Assembly (NCBI RefSeq): GCF_041260155.1
Contig: NC_091928.1
Location: 36,365,888-36,429,887 of the forward strand
Origin: Ptychodera flava
Lineage: Eukaryota; Hemichordata; Enteropneusta; Ptychoderidae
Direction of reading: 5' to 3'
Length of the DNA stretch: 64,000 nucleotides
Part shown: piece by piece, positions 39,550-51,574 of the stretch
How positions within the stretch are numbered: position 1 is the stretch's first letter
Layout: every line of letters begins with the position of its first letter
Made by a program: the position numbers and the translations under genes
The notes under the pieces: model-generated
Told to the model about the DNA's origin: nothing
Databases searched by the model: none
What the model saw: the letters and a program-made list of their open reading frames with translations, nothing else

Positions 39550-41835
39550 CTTTGTTTCGCTGTCACAATCCAGCGCCACTGAAAATATAGGTCACAAGGC
39601 CATTGGTCGTCCTTGCGCAGGTCACGGAACCGTACATGAGACGGGTCATAAGTTGAACCTTCAGCGATGCTAGTATAGTGACTAATTATAACTTGTCAAA
39701 TGTTTGACCATTGATGCTAGGCTCCCGTGTACGGCTTATGTAAGCTTTATATGTGTGAGACTATTAAACGAAAGAGAGTAAAGGAAAGTGAAGGGCTACG
39801 AAGCAATACTGAAAGGATTAAACGATTTTTTCACCTCACAACTGAGTGAATGACGACGGACGTTGTTTTCCATACAAAATGGGTTGAAGGCAGCATTTCA
39901 CACTCAAAGGTTAATGGGGTCAAGGATATGTTTTTATTGAAAAAAGGGCGAAGGACAATGTCATATTTCGGGTCAGCTGAAACGGAACCTTAAAAAAATT
40001 TACCTTCCACGGGAGTCGTCATTATTTACGGGGGGGGGGGTGGAGGAATTACACCAGAAACTCCAAAATTTTAATAATCCCCTGCCAACATTGACGAACT
40101 GGAGTACCTACCCTCTCTGAGATAGAAATTTTGACTTACCCCCTCCCCGAAACTTAGTAAAGTTAAATATTATTGAATGTATTTGAAACGTTTACAAAAA
40201 TACAGTAACAGAGAAGACCTTTCAAATCCCTGTTTACCCTGCTGGCTTATAATCAGTTACCACATGAAGGTTGAAAAAAGATGAAACCAACAAAATAAAA
40301 TTCAAAGTCACAAGGAAATATAGCAAAAAAAGCTCCCCCTATAACCAGTATTAAAACATATAGTACTGCTTAATTTGAATTGGTATCATGTCATTGTTTT
40401 CACTACGATATCTGTCAAGGGAGAATTCGAAAGTACAGGTGGAGAACACGCGAGAGGATGAAGGGCAGAGTGCCAGGTGTGTCCGCTCTCTTGTGTTGAT
40501 AATTTTGGAAATTAATGTGTAGTATGGTGCAATCTAATATGTGTTTTCAATTTTGTTTTTTTTCCGCAGTAAAACTGCTTGAAAATGACATAGGACACTC
40601 AATGCGAGAAAACACGAGAGGGAGGTCATCCTCAATTTATTTTGCACTAGGTAAAACTGTTTGAAAATGGCATTGGACACTGGTATTTTTGAATATCAGT
40701 GCTTTAGTCACAATACTCAACAATAAAACAATTACGATACATTTCATAAAACACGTTAATCAGTTAGCCAGAGGTTGAAGATCAAAGACTAAGCAGGAAT
40801 GGGAAATCTGTGATCTTTTTCAGTCATTTTGCAAAACCTACGGTCAGAGTCAGTATTTTTTTAATCCATTATTCATTGTTTGTTTGCAAATTTGAGATTT
40901 CACATCAAGGAGACGGAAATGATCTTGCCAGTAGTGCAATTTCTCTGGCTGCCTGCTTCCAATGAAAAGCAATGATAATACGGTGTAGTTCAATGTCAAA
41001 ATTTAGGTTGTTGAACTTCAGTCAAATGAAATATATCTTTCTGAGAAAATAAGAGATGCATTCACAACAGGTAGGATTTGTCCTAGATTCTAAGTAAAAA
41101 TAAATAATAATGGTATCTGCTGACAGCATTGCTCAATGACCCATCTTTCCTTCCACCTCTGGTCAAAACTATTGCCAACAACTGTACGACATCATCATCA
41201 CCACTGTCACATGTGTCATTGAGTACTTGAACAAAAATATCATTCTCATCATTACTATATTCAGTATTGCTAGTAGCGGCACCTACTTGCAGTTTTGCCT
41301 ATTTCATGAAGTTAATACTTATTGTTCTGTCAAAGTATTCATTTTCTTTATTTTTAACATTTATAAGAGTAAAATATACTTTATCAAATAATCCTTTATA
41401 TTATCGAATGCATTTTATTTAAAGTTATCAAAACTTTGTTATTTCTGACCAATATCATTTCACTTTCATTGTAATCAATGGTTTCCAAATTTCATTAACC
41501 AAGTGGGGACTATGTTGTTTACAGTGACTTGTTCCCTATGAGGGCGATCATAATACATATTCATCACTTTCCAGCAGACTGTCAGAGGTAGCTCTGTAAG
41601 CAGGTCCTGAACTATTACCCCATTGCGTCGTGCAGAGATATTTGACAGGTCGTGACTGGGCGATTGGGGTATGTCAAGCGTGAAACATCATTTGTGAATC
41701 CCAAACCAGCATATCCCGCTTTTTTCACAAAAATCGTGTTACTGTCACCGACGTAGTTTTATCAATATGGGCGGTGAGTGAAACGAAACCTGTTTTCAAC
41801 GTCGAGCTTGGTGTACTTGTTCGAATTATTGTAGG
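39550..41835. other. Gene B 5' flank and spacer, no gene seen
   Basis: The first 220 bases match the flanks of genes A and C; beyond about 39,770 the sequence is unrelated. A G-run at 40,029-40,041 opens a G-rich then C-rich segment like those near 24,390 and 33,645. No coding region supported. Confidence 0.5.
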
Positions 41836-42939
41836 GTGCTGTACTGCGGCATTTTGTAATATGACGCATTTTGTAACAACTTACGCAAAATGTAATAAGG
41901 GTATCAGCATTTTGTAATAAAATGGTCTACGCATTTTGTAATAAGGGTATCAGCATTTTGTAATAAAATATTGTTTACGCGATTTGTAATAAGGGTATCA
42001 GCGTTTTGTAATAAAACGCGTTTTGTAACATTAACGCATTTTGTAATAATTATAAACATCCGCTGATATTGTATGTATTTCAAAATGCTTTGTGGTTTCT
42101 GAATACGTAAAAATGTAATAGCATATAATGATATCGAGATTATATCTCACTACCAGTGCTAGGTTATCATATTAACGCCATATAAGGGGGTCTGAGTTGA
42201 CAGTCAAAATGCAATTGAAGACAGAATGAGATTTATTGTATGCGATTTATAATTGAGAAAACAAACTGAGAAAGTTTTAGTAGGTTTTACATACAGTACT
42301 GTACTTTGAAAAGACAATATACTGCAGTCCTTTCTGCATTTTTTTCTCTTCAATGTTACTGTTGGTGGATGAAAAGAGGAAGGCTTGGAGATGACATGTA
42401 GAGCTCAGAATATGATAAAAGACAGCGACATCATCAACATTGACAGTGTTGTGTTCTAAGACCTAATTTTATTATACTAATGATGTACATGCCACAAAAC
42501 CAACCTTATCCAGAAATGGTTCCCTTATGACATTTTGAGGGTTTCGGTCTGATTTTTAGAGCGTTGCTACATTATTTTTACTTTTTTTACTAAAGAAAAA
42601 CAATAAATATTGTTTTTGGTTACAATAAAATTGTGTATTCTTATGTTTTTGCATGTATATTGGATGAAGTTTACAAAACTCGAATAATCAAATTCTGAGT
42701 TTTGCAAAATTATTGTAATGTTAGTGTACACTGTGATTTGAACGAAGCTTTTATTGGTTCATGAAAATGATGTTACAAACATTTTTTGGAACCATCAGTT
42801 GTAGACAACAGAATCTAATATACATTTAGACATAATTGAGAAATGGGAAGAGATAAATTCTTAAGTGTGTCGTCAGAAAGAGAAGCAATATGTGAAAATC
42901 ATTGTAAATTTAGAATACTGGTGGCTATTTGAATATTTA

Positions 42940-43745
42940 ATGAGGTCATGTGACCAGTATTTGCATATTTTGGGGGCAATTGTAATACTACAATTCCAGA
43001 AATATCTTGTAATTGTGGACAAAGTTTGATAAATTCAATAGTCAGATGTTATAAAATAGGATACCTTGACCTGTCGACCCCTATTCAAGGGCGCTGTGTG
43101 TAATTCTTCACTTGAGAGTGAAGACAAAAAATCTGTGTAAGTTTCATCAAATCTGTGTAAAGTTTATCATAATATATAAAGTTTACATCAAAGTCCATGG
43201 TCATGGTTCTATAAAATGTGATTTAGCATTGGGATATGATACAATATCGATTATCTTTTACTGGAAAATTGGAAAACATGTAAAAATAATGATAGATTTA
43301 TATTGTTGGCGGCCATTTTGAATACCTAATTAGGTCATATGACCAGTATTAGCATATTTTTGGGACAAGTGTGTCATTGTCATTCAAAATATACATACTT
43401 ACTGTGGGAAATATTTCATAATATTAGGTGCTGGATGTTATGTTACATTATGCTTTGACCCAACTTAACACTTTACAGAGCCTTGTTTACATTACACTTA
43501 GCAGGTCAAAATGATACAAAATATCAGTGTTTTTCAAAATTGTTGTCACAATTTCATTTCAGTCCATGCTGACGTGATAGAAAACAGGTTTGGTGATGAA
43601 AATGATGAATTAATGAGGAATCCCATGAAAATAAAGAAATATGTTGAAAAAAATACAATATTTTATATATTGTCGGCCATTTTGAATACTTAATGAGGTC
43701 ACGAACCATAATTGCATATTCTTGGGACAAGTATTTTATGGTGTT
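42940..43745. repeat. About 365-bp tandem repeat inside the TIR element
   Basis: Three degenerate copies begin near 42,945, 43,310 and 43,673, each opening with GGC(C/T)ATTTTGAATAC-like sequence, then TTAATGAGGTCA and GCATATT(C/T)TTGGG(A/G)CAA. No coding frame is kept between copies. Confidence 0.65.
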
Positions 43746-44353
43746 TCCAAAAATATAATGGTATGGGGGACAGTCTTCGTTAATTTAAGAAGTCAGACGT
43801 CATGCTAGACAGTACTTCAAAATGTCAACTCCGCCCCAGGGCCTTGGGGTGCAAAGGGTTAAAGTGGAAAATAAGGTACGAAAGGTTGCAGTATTCTTAG
43901 CAACTTCTATACGTATGATATGTGTTTCTCTAAAGTTGATTGTCGATAAATTACGGTAATAAGATGGGAGCCGCACGTTAATATGTCAAAATATACTGAA
44001 ATAAATAGTGACGTGAAGCAGTCAATTAAAATACTGAATAATAATTTATTTTAATCATCCCATAGACAAGGACAAAATAAAGCTCTATCGACAGACCAGC
44101 CACTTTTCCTTGTATGTAAAAGGTGACAATTCATATCTACTGAGCCATGGTTTTGTTTTCTCAGATCTATTTCTTTCCCGTTGTGTTCCTCCTTTGAATC
44201 TACGGTATCGCCCAATGGTAAAAATTTGTCTAGCCAAACGGGCTAGGATAAGCTGCCCTGCAATACTATGATTAAGCTAAATTTGATTCCCTATCTTACT
44301 GGTTACACGTGCCAAATATCTGCCATTATCATTAAATGATAACAGCCATAGAA

Positions 44354-44582
<229 letters not shown>

Positions 44583-44641
44583 GGCATACTCAGGCACTCT
44601 TTCCTCCCTCCCTTCCTCCCTCCCTACCCACATAGATGCAG

Positions 44642-44791
44642 ACATACATACATACATACATACATACATACATACATACATACATACATACATACATACA
44701 TACATACATACATACATACATACATACATACATACATACATACATACATACATACATACATACATACATACATACATACATACATACATAC
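44642..44791. repeat. (CATA)n microsatellite
   Basis: About 37 CATA units, separated from the GATA array by a short C-rich stretch (TCCC repeats). Confidence 0.95.
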
Positions 44792-46137
44792 TCAACAGGT
44801 CAGATATACTTCCGCTTTTGTAGCTAAACAAGTCAAATCACTAAAACATCAGATTATTCTGACTATTTAGTTTAATTTAGTTTAGTTTAGTTTCAGTTTT
44901 GTTTACTTTAGATTACGTCAGTTTTGTTAAGTTTATTACGAAAATAACGCAAAGAATGTATAACGACACATACATGTAGTCATTAGCGCGCGTTTAGCGC
45001 GTCGGGCGATGCGTTGCACTAATGTCTGAGTGCTTACTTTGCGGTATTTTCGTAATAATTATTATCATACATCTCCTTTTTTATCAAGAATATATGCACC
45101 CGTCGTTTCCGATGCATTATTCCATACACTTTAGAGGCATATTCTGCATCGCTTTCTTAACTGCGAGCGGGTTAAGGGTAAGCGTCATCTTTGTTTACAT
45201 CGCGCGCTCATCCAACATTCGATGTACGAGCCGAGCAGCGATGTCGTGCCATATTTGTACAGTGCCGTCTTGGTGAACTTTCGTTATTACCTCATAATAT
45301 TTTTCACCTTCAAACAGTCGTAATACATTTACTTCTGTTTCTTTTATCAGAAGTTATTTTCAAAGTACAGTATGGAGTTTCAGTATGGAGCCATTCAATG
45401 ATGCAATGTTTATCATCAAATATGAAAGTAAAGGGGTTATTGTATGCCCGTCACGTGCCCGTTTTACGGAAGCTCGATTCTATTGTTTGCGAAGGCAGAT
45501 GTATAATAATTTATTTTATGTTATTATATTTTATTTTATCTGAGTATCTACCTATTGATTGCTGGTTGTCTGCAATACATCAGAAAGAATGTCGTTATCC
45601 TCTATTTAATAAATCAACTGACTGTGTATACCAATGATTCTCTCAAATATATGATAATAAACTAGTCAAAATCTAGTAGTTACCTGCCTAAGATGATCAG
45701 TTGGTAAAAATACTGATTGACAGCTATCTAAAATTAAGTCTTTTTAATTTGAAATGGAAGTCAGGGAGCGATCAATTTTTGTACTTACTTAACGAGTAAA
45801 CACACACTTTGTAATACCATTCCAAAGTCAATAAAATATCTGTTAATGCTTTAAAACTGGGGAAAAGTTTTTAAAATTATTACAAAATGCGTTAACTGTT
45901 ATTACAAAGTGCGAATTATTACAAAATGCTGATACCCTTGTTACATTTTGCGTAGACAATTTTTTATTACAAAATGCTGATACCCTTGTTACAAAACGCG
46001 TAGACTGGTTTATTACAAAATACTGCAGACGTTATTACAAAATGCGTCAGTTATTACAAAATGCTGATACCCCTTATTACATTTTGCGTAAGTTATCACA
46101 AAACACGTCAGTATTACAAAATGCCGCTGCACAGGTG

Positions 46138-47084
46138 CCGCAGAATGTTTAACTATTGAACCAGTTTCCACTGCAATCATTTTAGAAAAAAATTTACTAA
46201 CTTTTAGCATTGCGATGGGGAGCAGTCGGGAAAAAAGTAAAAAGGGTGATTAATTTCAATCATATATACGTAACCATATAAGACGTGTAAGTAAATAATG
46301 CCAAATGGTGCAAATTTAGTAATATCACTATTTTATGCATTTAAATATATTATGTCGATGTTGTTGTCTTTACTGTGCCGAATGTGTCTATCATCCATGG
46401 TTCATGGAGAACTGCAAGGAGTTTCTCCGTCATCAAAAATGTCCCCTATGACATCATTACTCATTGAAAAATATAGAGCAAGACAAATATGCCGTAGATA
46501 CTCCTTCAGAGTGATGCATTCTTTCATGTGTCAAGGGATAAATAAAACAGACAGTCGAATCGGACGAGTTCCCACTTTTGCCAAAAATGTGGATATCTGG
46601 ATGTCGTGCATAGGTGATTGCCAATTATCATCACCAACTCGGCTTATTTTTGTTTGTGATTCAGCTCAAATGACACCAATGCAAGAATGTCGAAAGCAAT
46701 CCAATCGGGACTGAAAGTTTTAGGGTAAAGTTGTTCTTTTGAATTAAATACTTTGTGACGTAGCTTTTCTACTGAAGTCCTTTTATCCGTTGAATGCTTA
46801 TTTGACTAGAATGTGTCGCCACGAGGCTTGTTCTATCTTAACAGCAGATGAAAAGATGCAAGTGTTTTTTAAACTCGTTTAACTTGGCGTGAGGCCAACT
46901 CTGGTGTCGTCGACGGTATCGCAATACACATACAGAGGACAAACAGTTACACATGCAGGTAGCTGTAACCTACAAGGGTCATCACCTTAGCAAATAACAG
47001 TGATGGCAAACATGTGAATACTCGGGGCTTTGTATTTAGCAAACGGCGTTTACATCGATTCTTGAAATTTGTGGAGCGTCACAA
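46138..47084. other. Spacer, no gene supported
   Basis: One plus-strand open frame (46,298-46,714) has no recognisable domain and no conserved counterpart in the window. Nothing else seen. Confidence 0.4.
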
Positions 47085-48034
47085 GTTGCCCTTCTCAATT
47101 AATGCTGTCTTACACTTTTGTCCATTATTCTCTCTGTTTAATCAAAACAACGTTAGTAAAAGTAATGCCTATCTTTGTAATTACTCACGGTGTCGACTTT
47201 CAAACGGTAATGAAATCATGTCAGAGCAACCTTAATGGCTATGCGTACCTGATCCTGTAATTGGGCTATAGCATGTTGGTTGATAAAAAAAAACCAAAAA
47301 AAAAAACCAAACAAACAAAAAATATTTTCAGTGACACTGAAACTGGATAGCTTGTGATGTCAAGTGGAGTACGTTGACGCAGTGGTCAAGTGGATAATGG
47401 AGTAGGAAGAGCATGAGCAAGTAAAACCTGGTCTTTATTCGGTTTTAGCACCCATTTATTACCCCTTGAAGCCTCACGGTACGAGAAACACATCGCTATA
47501 CCCCTCGGCCTATAGCTTCGGGGAAAGAAATTTGTTGGCAGATAAGGCATGGCCTCTTAGGGTAATAAACGAGCGCAATAGCCCTCGTGACCTAGACTGG
47601 CTCAAGTCGCCTCGCTTTTCTTGACAGCTAAGTTAATGTGGGCCGTGGCGCTCACCCACACCAGTGCAATAGCCTACCAGTTAGTATTACAATCTGCTGA
47701 AGTTTAGTACTTCAATTTAGTCTGTTTGGATGTTTAATAGGCCCATAGATTTGGAACAAATCTACTCGAGACCAGGTAGTAGGTATTAACTATTATACTT
47801 TGTAAATACCAATGAACATTGCGACGCCATCCTCCGAATATTACTGATCATGTATCTCATATTCCAGTATTATAGCCTCAGATGTTTTCTACATCTACAA
47901 ATTCACTGGTATTGCCAAAACTATTGAATACTAGCAATAATGTATCCCCGCCGCTCCCATAATAACATGTGTAATACTAACAGGAGCGAGATTGCAAGTG
48001 GGCCGCTGTCGAGGTATTTGAACTCGGGTTTGCG

Positions 48035-48265
48035 ATGTATCCTGCTGTCCTCACACTCGACGCACGCTCGTGCCGGGACGGCCGCAGAATACATCGTTAG
48101 TCCTCGTCCAATTATCCCTAGTACGGCGTGGTTGCATTGCCTCGCCATAGAGTTCAAGGAGAGAACAGTGCAAACACGCCACACAAGGGGTATTTGGACG
48201 AGGACCTGCTGGGTATTCTGCGGCCGTACCTGCCTGAGCGTCTGGAGAGTGCGGCGACGACATAT
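48035..48265. repeat. Imperfect palindrome of about 230 bp
   Basis: The left arm (about 48,040-48,145) and right arm (about 48,160-48,265) are inverted copies. GGCCGCAGAATAC and GTCCTCGTCCAA on the left recur inverted as TTGGACGAGGAC and GTATTCTGCGGCC on the right. This explains why three long open frames overlap here on both strands. It could be a foldback MITE or two head-to-head copies of a small element. Confidence 0.7.
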
Positions 48266-51124
48266 CCAACACGTCGTTAAGCATACGCAAAACCACCGTC
48301 GACGTTTCTGGCCAACTGTGGAGACCAACGAGCTTGTACATGCGCAAACAACCGAGTTGGCGAAGTTTCTAGATTTTTACAGAAACAGACACACATAGAT
48401 TCACTCTAGTTACTGTTTTTTCCTGCAGTATTATGCTAACATCTATATCTTGACATGTAGTTTTGTACTTTCCTTCTTTCTCACTTTGGCTTACTCTTTC
48501 GTTAAAGACTTGTCGCGGATGACTTTTGTCCTTGTGCATTTCGCCTGTGGGCAAAATGTCAAGACACAAAAGTATGCATAAGTATTCTGCTCAAAGCCTG
48601 AGAATGTTATGTTAACACAAAAGCAAGCATTTCAATATACAGCTTTGTTGTACCAGCTTGAATAGAAACCATCGGCATGTGGTGCCTTGCAGGGTCATCC
48701 AAGGGACACGACCTGTCTCACAAAACAAAAATATCCCTAGGAGTGTAAAAGAACATATATGACAGAGCTCATGCATAGGCCCTGTGCACAGGTGAAAATG
48801 AAACACGATCATGATTGAAATTAAAACTTGAAAATTATACATATGCTTCAAAAATATATCGGCAGAACTCTCTACGTGTGGAAAATTTTCATAATGCAAG
48901 CATTTTCGTATTTCATAGATTGACGCTTAACGGGGACAAAATGAATACAGAGCTCCGAAAAGTAAATTAATTTATTTATGGGGACAGCGAGTCATGACCA
49001 TTGTAGACGTGAATATCAAATCGGATCCCGGAAATCGACAGTTTTCTTCTATGCACACAAGTTATCACACAGGTAAACCGAACGTGTGTGATCACTTATG
49101 CTGCGTGACGTATACCCTAAGTCATTGACAGCGACAGCTCAGAAAGGCTTCAGTGCATATCTTTTTGCTTAATTTAGTGAGACCATAGGCAGGAAGCATT
49201 CCCAAAGGTTTAATCAGTGTTCTGCACGATTGGATGGGCAATCTGTGAAAATCAGTAGTTTGTATTTCTCTCTAAAAGAAAATGCCTCTTATTTAGCATA
49301 TCAAAGATGTCGACGTCCCTGGCCGTCCGTCGAGTGCAGTAAAATGGAACATGTAAAGTGCAACGGAAATTTTGCACATGCGTAATACGTAACTGTGTGA
49401 CAACTGCATTGGAAAAGTTGGCTAAGAGTTTTGACAAAGAATGGAGAAACGGACGATTCGCTAGGTGTTATTTCAATATTATAATATTCTTCAAGATTAT
49501 TATTTTACCTACAAACAGGTTTGACTCGACTTAGTATCGCCTCATTAATTTTCTACCCAATTCTTTAGAATTCAGGCTATTTAGAATTCGTGGAACAACA
49601 ATCGCTACAATTCTTTGAACATAGTTTAGAGCTATTCTTGTCGACGTCCGTGTTCAGTCATGTGATGTTCGGTTGCCAATGGAATGCAAGCCACGTACTT
49701 TGTTTCTTTCTTCATTACGTTTTACCCACAAAGTCGCAGTGATTGCTTCCTTAATGTAGTTCCATAAGTCTAATATGGTATACTTTAGCTTGAACTGTGT
49801 ACCAAGAGATCTAGACTGGCCTCGTTTCAATCTTCAGGACTGCATTTGAAGTGAATGCCGTGACCGAAAACTATTATTAGAAGGTGAATGTGTTTGTGAT
49901 TCACAGGATTTACTAGGGGCAGTCGTCAACGACACTGTCATATCGACCAAAGGTCAGTGTAAAAGACGGGGATGTTACTCGGTTTGTTTTTTTCCTATAT
50001 TCATACGAATGTGTTAGCATAACTTATATTAAAATATTTTCAATATACTCTGATAGTGACATACACATTTTGTTTGTTAGCATGATAGTACCACTGACAG
50101 AAATTTAAATATGTGCAGCGCAAGCTGAGTTGAAAAAATGTCAACGGGAAGATTTTGCAAAGTTTTGGCAAAGCTGGAACAGAGAACAAAAATAGATTCG
50201 CAGACGTTTCACTCTTTGTTCTATTCAAGTCATGCATGCTAGAAGTTTGCACAAACAATTGTGGCTCGTACCACAGTTGCTGCTTCCCCATTTCTACACA
50301 ATAACCAATTTATTGCAACATCGTAAATATATGTTCCCTCGGCAACACCCATGCTTACAATTCATCGAACCCTTTCGCGTTTAAAGTTCTTTCGATTTAC
50401 CGTTCTGGCAATTCTTTGAACCCTTGCCAATTTAAAGTCCTGTCAGTCATTTCCTATAGCTAGTCAATAAGGGCATGTGACGTTGTAATGTGAGCTAAGT
50501 ACTTTTTGTTCATTTTATGATGGTCGACGCTAATTATGGTCTTTGCTTGCAACATTTAGCCAATCAGTTTTCTCTATCTGATAATGGGTGAAGCTCGAAG
50601 AAGTGTTTATATGTTGCTTCAGCGCACGGTTGCGCGCAGCATAAACTAAAGTATCACCTTTGCTCACTATAAGCTTCTTGCGTGATCGTGAAGTAATCTA
50701 TGAAGCAGGTTGATGCAAGGGCTTCGCTTTGCCACCACGTAAAACGGAATGGTTAAAGATTAGATTTCGCTGATTTTCTTGTTTTCTTACTTTATATTGT
50801 TGGTTAGAAAACGTGCTTTATGTAAAATATTTGCGATTGTTGGTCACCATTTAAAATACCGGCATTTATTGTAACCATGAAAGAGGGTTTAACTTTGCTT
50901 GTGCACTGCAATACACTGACAAGAGTCTCTTAAAATTGTACTCCTGTCCGGCACTCGTTATTTTGAATTGGAGACAGTTTTTATACTGCATATTTGAGGG
51001 TTTGACAGGACATTGACTCGCGACTCCTTCTCAATTGTTGTGTAGTTTGGCGATTTGTGCTTTTAATGCTTACACAGCATTCAAAACCTGATTAGGTATT
51101 AATACCGCTTTAACTTCACTACTG

Positions 51125-51325
51125 TTGTATGTTATTGTTACTGTTATTGTTGTTGTTATTATTATTGTTGTTACGCTGCTGTTGTTGTTGGTGGCGGCGT
51201 TGATGTTGTCGATGTATCTCTATCTGTATCTCTGTCGTCTCTGTCTGTGTCTCTGTCTGTCTGTCTGTCTGTCTGCCTGTCTCTGTCTCTGTCTCTCTCC
51301 CCTCTCTCTCTCTCTCTGCAAAAGC
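51125..51325. repeat. (TTG)n, (CTGT)n and (CT)n low-complexity tract
   Basis: GTTATT/GTTGTTG repeats pass into CTGTCTGT and then CTCTCTCT. Lies at the end of repeat copy I. Confidence 0.9.
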
Positions 51326-51574
51326 GGTTTGAGCTTAACATCGCCTTAATGATCAACACACAATTATTTTAATTGACATCGCTTTTTCTTTCTCAATTTA
51401 ACCGCTAAAGTGCGTACTAGTTTACACACTGTGAGTTTATATTTTCACTTGATTATGACATATGTCATTTATAATGACATTCTTTCTTCCTTTTGGCTCT
51501 TTTATCTTTTAATTTGTGCTTTGTCTTGTGTTGTGTATTTTGTCATAATTTTCAAGCTTCACAAATCGCCTATC

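Larger units (their letters stand above)
47085..51330. repeat. Three-member repeat family, copy I
   Basis: Shares blocks with 51,575-54,350 in the same order: AATGCTGTCTTACACTTTTG near 47,101, GTCGACGTCCCTGGCCGTCC near 49,310, GATTGCTTCCTTAATGTAG near 49,740, and a TTG-rich end near 51,130-51,200. Interblock indels are not multiples of three. A palindrome lies inside it at about 48,035-48,265. Confidence 0.7.

Noticed and set aside
45022..45637. Frames inside the TIR element as a possible transposase
   Set aside because: Too short, with no DDE/D or other catalytic pattern seen.
46298..46714. 138-residue plus-strand frame
   Set aside because: No domain, no splice context and no conserved copy; compatible with chance.
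47921..48398. Three overlapping frames of 98-152 residues
   Set aside because: They fall on a palindrome whose two arms mirror each other; no domain is recognisable.
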